Below, piece by piece: positions 8,565-17,178 of a DNA stretch of 64,000 nucleotides. Positions within the stretch are counted from its first letter, which is position 1, and every line of letters starts with the position of its first letter. The stretch is from PCRC01 sp040384665. Its GTDB lineage: Bacteria > Pseudomonadota > Gammaproteobacteria > Burkholderiales > Burkholderiaceae_C. The DNA lies in the NCBI GenBank assembly GCA_040384665.1, contig JAZKIY010000010.1, positions 62,001 through 126,000 of the forward strand, read 5' to 3'. The position numbers were made by a program, and so were the translations under genes. The notes under the pieces are model-generated. The model had not been told where the DNA came from. It saw nothing but the letters and a program-made list of their open reading frames with translations, and did not search any database.

Positions 8565-9518
8565 CTAACGCGCGCTGTCGGGCGGCGTCACGGGTTCGGC
8601 TGTAACCAACACCCGCAGTTCGCGCAGCAGCGCCGCGTCGGCCTGGCCAGTGCGGCTGGCTTCGCCGGTGGGCGTCCAGCGCACCCATGGCTCCGCCAGT
8701 TCCAGGCGACCCAGTGACACACCGCCCCGCAGCAACTCGACTTCCAACGTGGCCACGCCTTCCAACGGCGCGGGCGTCACCGCCACCGCCACCAGGCGCT
8801 GCACCACCCCCGCCCAGCCCGGCGACGCCGACCGCAGCACGCGGTCCGTGCGCGCCGCTGCCGTGACGCGCAACGCGGTCCACCCGTCCCACGGCGCGTG
8901 TGCGGCCTGGCTGGCCGCTGCGCCAGCCGATTCAGTCCGACCCAGGGACGGCGCCATGGCTTTGGCCGCAGGCGCCGGTGCAGCCCGAAGAACCGGTGCC
9001 TGCGGCACAGCGGCCACCACCTCGGCGGGTGGTGAAGGCGCTGCAGGCACGGCGGGCGCCACATCGGCCGCCATGGTGTCTGCGGGCGCGGGCGCTGTTG
9101 GCCGCGGCTTGGTCACCGGTGCCGCTGGCCGCGCACGCGGCGCATCGGCCAGCGGTGGGGGCACGACCTGGGCTTGGGCTGGCGGCGGTGCGGACGGCGC
9201 AGCGGGTGCGGCGGCCACCGGCCGCTCGGCAAGGGCCTCGGGCTCCGCGCCTGGCGTGTCCTCTCCGCGCCACACCAGCGTGACCAGGCTGGCGAGCAGC
9301 AGGCTGGCAAAAGCCGCGTTCCAAGGCACGTGGCCGGGGGGCAGCCACCACGCCTTGAGACGCGCCCAGCGCCCTGGGGAGGGACGGACAGCCACCGGTT
9401 GAAGCGCCCTCAGCGCTTCAAACTTGATAGCATCACCGACAGATTTTCCGGGGGCCAGAGCGGCATCTGGCGCATGTTCCAGTGCTTTTTGCAAGCGGGC
9501 GTCGCGCAGTGTGCTCAT
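8565..9518 (-). CDS. Putative anti-sigma factor, membrane-anchored, Pro/Ala-rich
   Basis: A 317-residue protein of no recognised family. It has a short cytoplasmic N-terminus (MSTLRDARLQKALEHAPDAAL), one hydrophobic segment (about 67-84), a long Ala/Pro-rich linker (about 95-200) and a C-terminal globular region with several short beta-strand-like stretches. Its start codon overlaps the stop of the ECF sigma gene (ATGA at 9515-9518), the usual arrangement for a sigma/anti-sigma pair, and this is the main reason for the call. No HxxxCxxC zinc anti-sigma motif is present. Function is inferred from context only. Confidence 0.55.
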   Translation of the reverse strand: MSTLRDARLQKALEHAPDAALAPGKSVGDAIKFEALRALQPVAVRPSPGRWARLKAWWLPPGHVPWNAAFASLLLASLVTLVWRGEDTPGAEPEALAERPVAAAPAAPSAPPPAQAQVVPPPLADAPRARPAAPVTKPRPTAPAPADTMAADVAPAVPAAPSPPAEVVAAVPQAPVLRAAPAPAAKAMAPSLGRTESAGAAASQAAHAPWDGWTALRVTAAARTDRVLRSASPGWAGVVQRLVAVAVTPAPLEGVATLEVELLRGGVSLGRLELAEPWVRWTPTGEASRTGQADAALLRELRVLVTAEPVTPPDSAR

Positions 9519-10129
9519 GGCCGGGCCTCCAGCGCCACCAGGTAGCGGCCCATGCAGCCACGCAGTTTTTGCAGCGCGTACCGCAGCCGGCTTTTGGCGG
9601 TTTCAAACGGCAGACCCAGGCGCTGTGCCAGGTCTTCCACCTCGGCACCGTCTTCGTGGTGCAGCAAAAACGCGGCGCGCTGGGCGTCGGGCAAGGCGTC
9701 CAGACAGGTGAGCAACTGCTGGCCGGCGGCCCGCCAGAAGGCCACGTCTTCGGCCGATGGGTGGGCCATGTCGATGGCCGGCTGCAGCCAGTCCAGCGGG
9801 TCGCTGCCGTCAGCGGGTGTGTCAACACCGATTTCGCGCCCACTCACGCGCAGCCGGTCCATCGCCACGTTGTGAGCAATGGTGAAGGCCCAGGTGCGCC
9901 ACGCGGCGCCCTGCGGCGAAAAGCTGTCACGCGCAGAGACGATGCGCAGCCAGGTGTCCTGGAACACCTCGTCGGCCTGCGCCACCAGCGCGCTGCCCAG
10001 CAGGCGGCGAACGAAGCGGAACAACGCGCCTTCATGGCGCGCGTAAAGCGCGTTGAAGGCGGCGGCGTCGCCGGCCGCATAGGCCAGCATCAACTGGTCG
10101 TCGGGCATGGCGTCAAGCGGTGATGGCAT
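9515..10129 (-). CDS. ECF-type RNA polymerase sigma factor
   Basis: A 205-residue sigma-70 family factor. Region 2 is recognisable as ALYARHEGALFRFVRRLLG..ADEVFQDTWLRIV, and region 4 as DALPDAQRAAFLLHHEDGAEVEDLAQRLGL followed by a helix-turn-helix (FETAKSRLRYALQKLR). The start at 10129 (MPSPLDAMPDD) is preferred over the longer frame to 10237, which would run into the divergent promoter. It is translationally coupled to the putative anti-sigma factor. The divergent VWA lipoprotein gene begins 128 bases away and is a candidate target. Confidence 0.88.
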   Translation of the reverse strand: MPSPLDAMPDDQLMLAYAAGDAAAFNALYARHEGALFRFVRRLLGSALVAQADEVFQDTWLRIVSARDSFSPQGAAWRTWAFTIAHNVAMDRLRVSGREIGVDTPADGSDPLDWLQPAIDMAHPSAEDVAFWRAAGQQLLTCLDALPDAQRAAFLLHHEDGAEVEDLAQRLGLPFETAKSRLRYALQKLRGCMGRYLVALEARP

Positions 10130-10257
10130 GTGCAGATTTTCACACCACGTTGTACGGCGCAGGGCGGCGCCTGGGGTTAAACCGGTGCGAAATAAATCAC
10201 CCCACCGTGGCCCGTTGGCCGTACCAGTCAGCACCACACCTTACTTTGGAGCCCTCC

Positions 10258-11766
10258 ATGCCAAGCCACCGCCCTTCTTTGCCCCTGCGCGCCACCGCCG
10301 CCACCCTGTGCCTGCAGCTGCTGCTGACCGGCTGCAGCGCCACTGCCCAGAGCGTGGTGTGGCCACAGCCCGCACCACAGACCACGCCCACCGTTGTCCA
10401 GCCAGGCTTCCAGGCCCCATCGGCCACCCATTGCGCCCGCCCGGTCCAGACCCGCGAGGTGCCGGGCAGCCAACACGGCCAGAACGGGCCAGCGCCCTAC
10501 CCGACGCCACGCGAGCACGGCGCCAAAGCCGCCGCAGACGACGCCGCCCCCGCCGCACTGGCCCTGCCGTCACGCTCCGCCCGGTTGAGCCGGGCGGAGG
10601 CGGACGCCGGCCGCATCGCCGCTGCGCCGCCCAGTGTGGCCAGCGAAAGCAGACACCTGCCAGCACCCGCCCCGCAGGCCCCCCGGCAAACCACCGTGAC
10701 CGCCGGCATGGTGGACGACAACGCCAACTTCTCGGACTACCTGGCTTTCCGCCAGCGCACCCAGGTGGCGCACCGGCCGCGCGACGTGGCCGAGCGCACC
10801 CTGCTGGAGGTGCGTGACGCGCAAGGCCGGGGCGTGCCCGATGCGGAGGTGGTGGTGCAGTCGGCCCAGGGCCATGCGATGTGGGCCCGCACCGACGCCG
10901 CCGGCAAGGTCTGGCTGCACCCGAACGCCTTTGACCCGGCCCAGGCCCGCGTCTACGACGTGACGGTGCGCCAGGGCGGGCGCCAGGCCCATGCGGTACT
11001 GCAGCGCGGCCAGAAAAGCGCACTCGAAGTGCGGTTGGGCGGCAGCGGCGCCCACCAACGCGCCCAGCTGGACTTGGTTTTTTTGATCGACGCCACCGGC
11101 TCCATGGGCGACGAGATTGGCAAGCTAAAGGCCACCCTGCGCGCAATCGCCAACGAGGTGGCGCAACTGCCCAGCCGCCCCGACCTGTGTTTTGGCCTGG
11201 TGGCCTACCGCGACAAAGGTGACCAGTTCCTGCTGCGCAGCCACGACCTGACCAACGACCTGGGTGCATTCCAGGGTGTGCTGAACGCCCTGCAGGCCAA
11301 CGGCGGAGGCGACTACCCCGAAGCGATGAACGAGGCCTTGAACGACACCGTGCACAACCTCAGCTGGCGCGGCAACGGCACCACCCGGCTGGTGTTTCTG
11401 CTGGCCGACGCGCCACCCCACCTCGACTACGGCGGCCCACAGTACGACGACGACATGCTGGCCGCGCTCGGCAAAGGCATCAAGATCTTCGGCGTTGGCG
11501 CCAGCGGGCTGGACAAACAGGGCGAGTACATCCAGCGCCAGATCGCGCAGTACACCGGCGGCCGCTTTGTGTTCCTGACCTACGCCAACGCCAGCCAACC
11601 CGCCAGTGGGCCAGGCCGCGAGACAGTGCACGACGTGAAAAACTACTCGGTGGACACGCTGGACCGGCTGATCGTGCGGTTGGTGCGTGAGGAATTGGCA
11701 CAACGGCCAGCGCCTGACCGGGCGGTGGGTCAGCAATTCCGCGACCCAGGTCTGGCTGGGCTATAA
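10258..11766 (+). CDS. VWA-domain lipoprotein
   Basis: A 502-residue exported protein. The start at 10258 yields a lipoprotein signal with Cys26 (LLLTGC|SAT). A low-complexity Pro/Ala region follows, then a small beta-sandwich-like segment (about 175-260: LLEVRDAQGRGVPDAEVVVQ) and a von Willebrand factor A domain from about 270. Its MIDAS motif is DATGSMGDE near residue 278; the later region (FLLADAPPHLDYG) supplies the second acidic site. VWA domains bind partners through a metal ion, so a surface or periplasmic binding role is likely. It is divergent from the ECF sigma operon. Its stop codon overlaps the -10 box of the downstream tRNA. Confidence 0.8.
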   Translation: MPSHRPSLPLRATAATLCLQLLLTGCSATAQSVVWPQPAPQTTPTVVQPGFQAPSATHCARPVQTREVPGSQHGQNGPAPYPTPREHGAKAAADDAAPAALALPSRSARLSRAEADAGRIAAAPPSVASESRHLPAPAPQAPRQTTVTAGMVDDNANFSDYLAFRQRTQVAHRPRDVAERTLLEVRDAQGRGVPDAEVVVQSAQGHAMWARTDAAGKVWLHPNAFDPAQARVYDVTVRQGGRQAHAVLQRGQKSALEVRLGGSGAHQRAQLDLVFLIDATGSMGDEIGKLKATLRAIANEVAQLPSRPDLCFGLVAYRDKGDQFLLRSHDLTNDLGAFQGVLNALQANGGGDYPEAMNEALNDTVHNLSWRGNGTTRLVFLLADAPPHLDYGGPQYDDDMLAALGKGIKIFGVGASGLDKQGEYIQRQIAQYTGGRFVFLTYANASQPASGPGRETVHDVKNYSVDTLDRLIVRLVREELAQRPAPDRAVGQQFRDPGLAGL

Positions 11767-11767
11767 T
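11762..11767 (+). promoter_or_regulatory. -10 element of the tRNA promoter
   Basis: A perfect TATAAT lies 11 bases before the tRNA start, so transcription should begin at or just before the tRNA. The hexamer contains the TAA stop codon (11764-11766) of the VWA lipoprotein gene. No good -35 hexamer is obvious. Confidence 0.7.
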
Positions 11768-11778
11768 TTTGGGCTCAT

Positions 11779-11855
11779 GGCGCTTTAGCTCAGTCGGTTA
11801 GAGCGATGGAATCATAATCCACAGGTCCGCGGTTCGAATCCGTGAAGCGCCACCA
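11779..11855 (+). tRNA. tRNA-Met (anticodon CAU)
   Basis: A 77-base cloverleaf with encoded CCA. Acceptor stem GGCGCTT/AAGCGCC, D-arm GCTC...GAGC, anticodon loop ATCATAA giving CAU, T-arm CGCGG TTCGAAT CCGTG. The first anticodon-stem pair is an A-C mismatch. CAU could mean elongator Met or lysidine-modified Ile2. It is not an initiator tRNA because position 1 pairs normally and the GGG/CCC anticodon-stem triplet is absent. Elongator Met is preferred from general resemblance. Confidence 0.9.
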
Positions 11856-11862
11856 GAACCCA

Positions 11863-11899
11863 AGCCCTTGGCAGATCGCTGGTCTGCCAAGGGCTTTCT
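11863..11899 (+). terminator. Terminator after tRNA-Met
   Basis: A 13-bp perfect stem (11863-11875 with 11883-11895, AGCCCTTGGCAGA / TCTGCCAAGGGCT) with a 7-base loop, followed by TTCT. It begins 8 bases after the tRNA CCA end. It also sits just past the fadH stop on the opposite strand and may act in both directions. Confidence 0.75.
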
Positions 11900-11903
11900 G
11901 CTT

Positions 11904-13985
11904 TCAGAGCGTGGCCGCCAGCCGGGTGCCCATGTCGATGGCGCGCTTGGCGTCCAGTTCCCCCGCCTCGAAAGCACCGCCAATCAGGTGCACCGCCACA
12001 CCCGCCTGCTGCAGCGGCGCCAGCAACTCCCGCAGGGGCTCCTGACCGGTGCACAGCACCAGGGTGTCGAAGGCCAGCACCTCGGCGTCTTGGCGGTCCG
12101 GGCCATGGCTCACGGCCAGGCCCACACCCTCGCCCGAGGGCAGCGGGCCGATGCCTTCGTAGTTGACGCCGGTGACCATTTGCACATTCTTCATCTTCAG
12201 CGCAGCCCGGTGAATCCAGCCGGTGGTTTTGCCCAGGGACTGGCCGGTCTTGCCGGGTTTGCGCTGCAGCAGCGTGACGTCGCGGGCGGCCGGTGAGGGC
12301 TGGGGCTTGACCAGCCCGCCACGGTGGGCCTGCGGGTCGCCCACGCCCCATTCCTGCAGCCAGGCGGCGGTGTCCAATGTGGCGGAGGCATGGCCCTGGT
12401 CGGTGCCATGCGACAGGTATTCCGCCACGTCAAAGCCGATGCCGCCCGCGCCCAGAATGCCCACCCGCTGGCCCACCGGCTTCTTGTGCAGCAGCACGTC
12501 GATGTAACTCAGCACGGCGGGATGGTCCTGGCCGGGAATGTGCGGGTTGCGCGGGGTGATGCCTGTGGCCAGCAGCACGCCGTCGAAGCCTTGCGCCACC
12601 AGCTCGGGCGCGCCGACGCGCCGGCCCAGGTGCTGCACCACACCGGTTTTGTCGATCAAGTGGGCAAAGTAGCGCAGGGTCTCGTGGAACTCTTCCTTGC
12701 CCGGAATGGTTTTGGCCATGTTGAACTGGCCACCGATGGCTGGCGCCGAATCAAACAGATGGACCTCGTGGCCGCGTTGCGCCAGCGTGGTGGACGCCGC
12801 CAGGCCAGCCGGCCCGGCGCCCACCACCGCGAAGCGTTTTTTCTGCGGGGCGGGTGCCATCACCAGCTCGGTCTCGTGGCAGGCGCGGGGGTTGACCAGA
12901 CAACTCGCGATTCTGTTTTTGAAGGCGTGGTCCAGGCAGGCCTGGTTGCAGGCGATGCAGGTGTTGATCTCCTGGCTGCGGCCGGTGGCGGCCTTGACCA
13001 CAAAGTCGGGGTCGGCCAGGAAGGGCCGGGCCAGGCTGACCATGTCGGCGTCGCCGCGCGCCAGGATGTCCTCGGCCACGTCGGGCATGTTGATGCGGTT
13101 GCTGGTGACCACCGGGATCAAATTGCCCTCGCTGCGCAACGCATCGCGCAGCTTGCGCGTGACCCAGGTGAAGGCGCCGCGGGGCACGCTGGTGGCGATG
13201 GTGGGGATGCGCGCTTCGTGCCAGCCGATGCCGGTGTTGAGGATGGTGGCGCCTGCGGCACTGACGGCGCGCGCCAATTCCAGCACCTCGTCCCAGCTGC
13301 TGCCGCCGGGAATCAGGTCGATCAGGCTGATGCGGTAGATCAGGATGAAGTCCGGCCCCACCGCTTCCCGGATGCGGCGCACGATCTCCACCGCCAGGCG
13401 CATGCGGTTGGCGTAAGCGCCGCCCCACTCGTCGCTGCGGTGGTTGGTGTGGCTGACCAGAAACTGGTTGATGAAATAACCTTCGCTGCCCATGACCTCG
13501 ACACCGTCGTAGCCGGCCTCGCGGGCCAGCGTGGCGCAGCGCACAAAGGCGCGGATCTGGCGTTCGATGCCACGCGCCGACAGCTCGCGCGGGGTGAACG
13601 GTGAAATCGGACTCTGCAGGCGGCTGGGCGCCACGCAAAACGGGTGGTAACCGTAGCGGCCGGTGTGCAGGATCTGCAGCGCAATCTTGCCGCCCTCGGC
13701 GTGTACGGTCCGTGTGACCAGCTGGTGGCGTTTGGCAGCGCCGGAGGTGGACAAGGTGCCCGCGAACGGCTTGGCCCAACCCTCGATGTTGGGTGCAAAG
13801 CCGCCGGTCACCATCAGCCCCACACCGCCGCGGGCCCGCTCCGCGTAGAACTCGGCCATGCGGGGAAAATGTTTGCGGCCGTCTTCCAGGCCGGTGTGCA
13901 TGCTGCCCATCAGCACCCGGTTCTTCAGCTGGGTGAAGCCCAGGTCCAGCGGGCGCAGCAGATGGGGGTAGGGAGAGGCCGTCAT
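11904..13985 (-). CDS. fadH: 2,4-dienoyl-CoA reductase (NADPH)
   Basis: A 693-residue iron-sulfur flavoenzyme that removes double bonds blocking beta-oxidation of unsaturated fatty acids. The N-terminal half is an Old-Yellow-Enzyme-type FMN barrel (LLRPLDLGFTQLKNRVLMGSMHTGLED). A cysteine cluster CIACNQACLD...CLVNPRAC near 340-360 binds a 4Fe-4S centre. The C-terminal half carries FAD/NADPH folds (VVGAGPAGLAASTTLAQRGH; GILGAGGIGFDVAEYL). It is about 20 residues longer than the E. coli enzyme, the extra length lying in the NADPH domain. It is the last gene of the minus-strand fatty-acid operon, 22 bases after the acyl-CoA dehydrogenase. Confidence 0.93.
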   Translation of the reverse strand: MTASPYPHLLRPLDLGFTQLKNRVLMGSMHTGLEDGRKHFPRMAEFYAERARGGVGLMVTGGFAPNIEGWAKPFAGTLSTSGAAKRHQLVTRTVHAEGGKIALQILHTGRYGYHPFCVAPSRLQSPISPFTPRELSARGIERQIRAFVRCATLAREAGYDGVEVMGSEGYFINQFLVSHTNHRSDEWGGAYANRMRLAVEIVRRIREAVGPDFILIYRISLIDLIPGGSSWDEVLELARAVSAAGATILNTGIGWHEARIPTIATSVPRGAFTWVTRKLRDALRSEGNLIPVVTSNRINMPDVAEDILARGDADMVSLARPFLADPDFVVKAATGRSQEINTCIACNQACLDHAFKNRIASCLVNPRACHETELVMAPAPQKKRFAVVGAGPAGLAASTTLAQRGHEVHLFDSAPAIGGQFNMAKTIPGKEEFHETLRYFAHLIDKTGVVQHLGRRVGAPELVAQGFDGVLLATGITPRNPHIPGQDHPAVLSYIDVLLHKKPVGQRVGILGAGGIGFDVAEYLSHGTDQGHASATLDTAAWLQEWGVGDPQAHRGGLVKPQPSPAARDVTLLQRKPGKTGQSLGKTTGWIHRAALKMKNVQMVTGVNYEGIGPLPSGEGVGLAVSHGPDRQDAEVLAFDTLVLCTGQEPLRELLAPLQQAGVAVHLIGGAFEAGELDAKRAIDMGTRLAATL

Positions 13986-14007
13986 GGAGGGGCTTGCCGT
14001 GTGCGGG

Positions 14008-15831
14008 TCAGGCGATCTGGAAATGCTCGGCCTTCATCTGCATCACCGCGCTGGTGGGCGCCAACGCGCCCTTGCGGTGCGCATCGGCCCTGGGCAACAG
14101 GCGTGCAAAGTAGAACTCGGCGGTCTGGATTTTGGCGGTGTAGAAATCGGCGGATTCTGTGCCTTGGCCATTGCGCAGCAACTCCGTGGCCTTGACCGCC
14201 TGCTGCAGCCAGGCGTGGGCCATCATCACATAGCCCGAGTACATCAGGTAATCCACGCTGGACGCGCCCACCTGCTCGCGGTCGCGCGCCGAGCGCAGCA
14301 TGATGCGGGTGGTCATCAGGTTCCATTGCAAGGCCCGGTGGACCAGGGTGCGTGCCATCTTGCCGAGCGGGCCGGACGCGAACGCGTGGCCCTTGGCCAG
14401 ACCCAGCATGGTGCCGGTGAAGTCGCGCACACATTTGCCCTTGGTGCTGAGCAGCACCTTGCGGCCAAGCAGGTCCAGCGCCTGGATGCCGGTGGTGCCT
14501 TCGTACAGCGTGGCGATGCGGGCGTCGCGCGCGATCTGCTCCATGCCGTGTTCGCCAATGTAGCCATGCCCGCCAAACACCTGCATGCCCAGATTGGCCG
14601 CTTCCAGACCCATCTCGGTCAAGAAGCCTTTCAGGATGGGGGTGTAGAAACCCAGCTCATTGTCGTGGTGGGCATAGGCCTCGGGCTTGCCGTCGGCCAC
14701 CGCGTTGAACATCTTGTCGGCAATTTTGGCCGCACCGTACACCATGGCACGCCCACCCTCGGCAATGGCCTTTTGGGTCAGCAGCATGCGGCGCACGTCG
14801 GGGTGCCAGATCAGCGCGTCGGCCACCTGGTCAGGCTCCTTCTTGCCCGACAGCGCCCGCATCGAACGCCGCTCCTTGGCGTAGGGCAACGCGCCCTGGA
14901 ACGACAGCTCGGCATGGGCCACGCCCTGGATGGCGGTGCCGATGCGCGCGGTGTTCATGAAGGTGAACATGGCCTCCAGGCCCTTGTTGGGCTCGGAAAT
15001 CATGTGGCCCACCGCACCGTCAAAGTTCAATACCGCCGTGGCGTTGCCGTGGATGCCCATCTTGTGCTCCAGCGAACCACAGTTCACACCGTTGCGGTCG
15101 CCCAGCGTGCCATCGGCGGCCACCACGCGTTTGGGCACCACAAACAGTGAGATGCCGCGCGTGCCCGACGGTGCCCCCGGCAGCCGGGCCAGCACGATGT
15201 GGACGATGTTCTCGGCCAGGTCGTGGTCGCCCGAGGAGATGAAGATCTTGGTGCCGGTGAGGGCGTAGCTGCCATCGGCCTGCGGCTCGGCCCGGGTCTT
15301 GACCTGGGCTAGATCGGTGCCGCACTGGGGTTCGGTCAAACACATGGTGCCTGTCCACTCCCCCGACACCAGGCGTGGCAGGTAGCTTGTTTTGATGGCG
15401 TCGCTGCCGAACTGCAGCACGGTGTTGATGCAGCCAATGCTCAGGCCGGGGTACATGGTGAACGACCAGTTGGCCGCACCCATCATCTCGGACTTGAACA
15501 AATTCAGCGACATCGGCAGGCCTTGCCCGCCGTACTCGACCGGGAAGGACAAACCCTGCCAGCCACCGGCCACAAACTCGGCGTAGGCCTCCTTGAAGCC
15601 CTTGGGCGTGGTGACGATGCCGTCCTTCAGGTGGCAACCTTCCTGGTCGCCGGTGGCGTTGAGGGGCGACAGCACCTCCTCGCACAGCGTGGCCGCGCCT
15701 TCCAGAATGGCGTCCACCATCTCGGGCGTGGCTTCGGCGCCGTTGGAGAGCTTGGCGTAGTGGGCGGGGTAGTCCAGCACGTCGTTGATGAGAAAGCGCA
15801 TGTCGCGCAAGGGGGCTTTGTACTGCGGCAT
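14008..15831 (-). CDS. Long-form acyl-CoA dehydrogenase
   Basis: A 607-residue FAD enzyme catalysing alpha,beta-dehydrogenation of an acyl-CoA. It belongs to the long ~600-residue subfamily that includes DmdC-type enzymes. Visible motifs: MCLTEPQCGTDLAQVKTRA (FAD/substrate contact), KIFISSGDHDL, FGGHGYIGEHGMEQIARDARI, and the catalytic-base region LYEGTTGIQALDLLGRK with Glu444. A C-terminal helical extension of about 130 residues follows, as in the subfamily. Chain-length preference is not readable. It lies 5 bases after the thiolase gene in the same operon. Confidence 0.92.
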   Translation of the reverse strand: MPQYKAPLRDMRFLINDVLDYPAHYAKLSNGAEATPEMVDAILEGAATLCEEVLSPLNATGDQEGCHLKDGIVTTPKGFKEAYAEFVAGGWQGLSFPVEYGGQGLPMSLNLFKSEMMGAANWSFTMYPGLSIGCINTVLQFGSDAIKTSYLPRLVSGEWTGTMCLTEPQCGTDLAQVKTRAEPQADGSYALTGTKIFISSGDHDLAENIVHIVLARLPGAPSGTRGISLFVVPKRVVAADGTLGDRNGVNCGSLEHKMGIHGNATAVLNFDGAVGHMISEPNKGLEAMFTFMNTARIGTAIQGVAHAELSFQGALPYAKERRSMRALSGKKEPDQVADALIWHPDVRRMLLTQKAIAEGGRAMVYGAAKIADKMFNAVADGKPEAYAHHDNELGFYTPILKGFLTEMGLEAANLGMQVFGGHGYIGEHGMEQIARDARIATLYEGTTGIQALDLLGRKVLLSTKGKCVRDFTGTMLGLAKGHAFASGPLGKMARTLVHRALQWNLMTTRIMLRSARDREQVGASSVDYLMYSGYVMMAHAWLQQAVKATELLRNGQGTESADFYTAKIQTAEFYFARLLPRADAHRKGALAPTSAVMQMKAEHFQIA

Positions 15832-15836
15832 GGCAA

Positions 15837-17126
15837 TTACCTTTCAATGATGGCGACGACGCCCTGGCCACCGGCGGCGCAGATGGAAATCAGGCCGCGG
15901 CCCGAGCCCTTTTGCGCCAGCATCTTGGCCAGCGTCGCGACGATGCGGCCGCCGGTGGCGGCGAAGGGGTGGCCAGCGGCCAGCGAGCTGCCGTTGACGT
16001 TGAGTTTGGCCATGTCAATCGCGCCCAGCGGCTTGTCCAGGCCCAGCTTGTCGCGGCAGAAGGCCTCGTCCTGCCAGGCGTCCAGCGTGCACAGCACCTG
16101 GGCGGCAAAGGCCTCGTGGATCTCGTAGTAGTCAAAGTCCTGCAGCGTCAGGCCGGCGCGGGCCAGCATGCGCGGCACGGCGTAAGCCGGGGCCATCAGC
16201 AGGCCTTCTTTTTTGTCGAAGAAGTCCACCGCGGCGACTTCGCTGAACGTGATGTAAGCCAGCACAGGCAGCTTGCGCGCAGCCGCCCATTCCTCGCTGG
16301 CCAGCAGCACGGCGGAGGCGCCATCGGTCAGCGGGGTGGAGTTGCCGGCCGTCAGCGTGCCCTGGCCAGGCGCGACCTTTTTGTCGAACACCGGTTTGAG
16401 CGAGCGCAGTTTCTCGATGCTCAGGTCGGCGCGCAGGTTGTTGTCGCGCGTGACGCCCTTGAAGGTGGTCATCAGGTCGTTGAAGAAACCCTGCTCATAG
16501 GCTTTGGCCAGGTTCTGGTGGCTCTTCAGGGCCAGTTCGTCCTGCGCTTCGCGGGCGACGTTCCAGGTGCGGGCCATCAGCTCGGCGTGTTCACCCATGG
16601 ACAGGCCGGTGCGTGGTTCGCCATTGCGCGGCAGCGAGGGCTTGACCAGCATGCCGGGGCGCAGCCGCAGGGCGGTGGCCAGACGCTGGCCACCGGTCTT
16701 GGCGCGCGACAGGTCGAGCAGGATCTTGCGCATCTTTTCGTTCAGGGCGATGGGCGCGTCCGAGGTGGTGTCCACACCGCCGGCAATGCCGCTCTCGATG
16801 TGGCCCAGCGCGATCTTGTTGGCCACCAGCATGGCCGCCTCCAGACCGGTGCCGCAGGCCTGTTGCAAATCAAAAGCCGGGGTTTCGCGGGCCAGCGTGG
16901 TGGACAACACACATTCACGCACCAGATTGAAGTCGCGCGAGTGCTTCATCACCGCACCGGCGGCCACGTCACCCAGGCGCTCGCCGTGCAGGTTGAAGCG
17001 GTCCACCAGGCCTTGCAGCGTGGCGGTGAGCATGTCCTGGTTGGAGACATGCGAATACACCGTGTTGGAACGGGCGAAGGGGATGCGGTTGCCACCAAGG
17101 ATGGCGACGCGACGGACGGTGTTCAT
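15837..17126 (-). CDS. fadI: FadI-like 3-ketoacyl-CoA thiolase / acetyl-CoA C-acyltransferase
   Basis: A 429-residue thiolase. The nucleophilic Cys91 is in QQACGTGLEAA; the conserved NEAF-like motif appears as HEAFAAQ, the His-containing GHPFAATGGR and the C-terminal Cys in ISICAAGGQG complete the active site. Length and sequence fit FadI, the thiolase of the anaerobic-type FadIJ complex, better than PhaA or FadA. No adjacent FadJ-like multifunctional protein is present, so a partner must be elsewhere. A run of eight C residues lies in the 52-base gap from the MaoC gene. Confidence 0.88.
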   Translation of the reverse strand: MNTVRRVAILGGNRIPFARSNTVYSHVSNQDMLTATLQGLVDRFNLHGERLGDVAAGAVMKHSRDFNLVRECVLSTTLARETPAFDLQQACGTGLEAAMLVANKIALGHIESGIAGGVDTTSDAPIALNEKMRKILLDLSRAKTGGQRLATALRLRPGMLVKPSLPRNGEPRTGLSMGEHAELMARTWNVAREAQDELALKSHQNLAKAYEQGFFNDLMTTFKGVTRDNNLRADLSIEKLRSLKPVFDKKVAPGQGTLTAGNSTPLTDGASAVLLASEEWAAARKLPVLAYITFSEVAAVDFFDKKEGLLMAPAYAVPRMLARAGLTLQDFDYYEIHEAFAAQVLCTLDAWQDEAFCRDKLGLDKPLGAIDMAKLNVNGSSLAAGHPFAATGGRIVATLAKMLAQKGSGRGLISICAAGGQGVVAIIER

Positions 17127-17178
17127 GGTGTAGTTCCTGGAGATTGGAGGACGTCAGTGGTGGGGGGGGGCGGGTGCG

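Noticed and set aside
11779..11855. Initiator tRNA-fMet
   Set aside because: Position 1 pairs with 72 and the three G-C pairs of the initiator anticodon stem are missing.
17158..17167. G8 run as a phase-variation tract
   Set aside because: It lies between genes and outside the reading frames and the recognised promoter, so slippage would have no evident effect.
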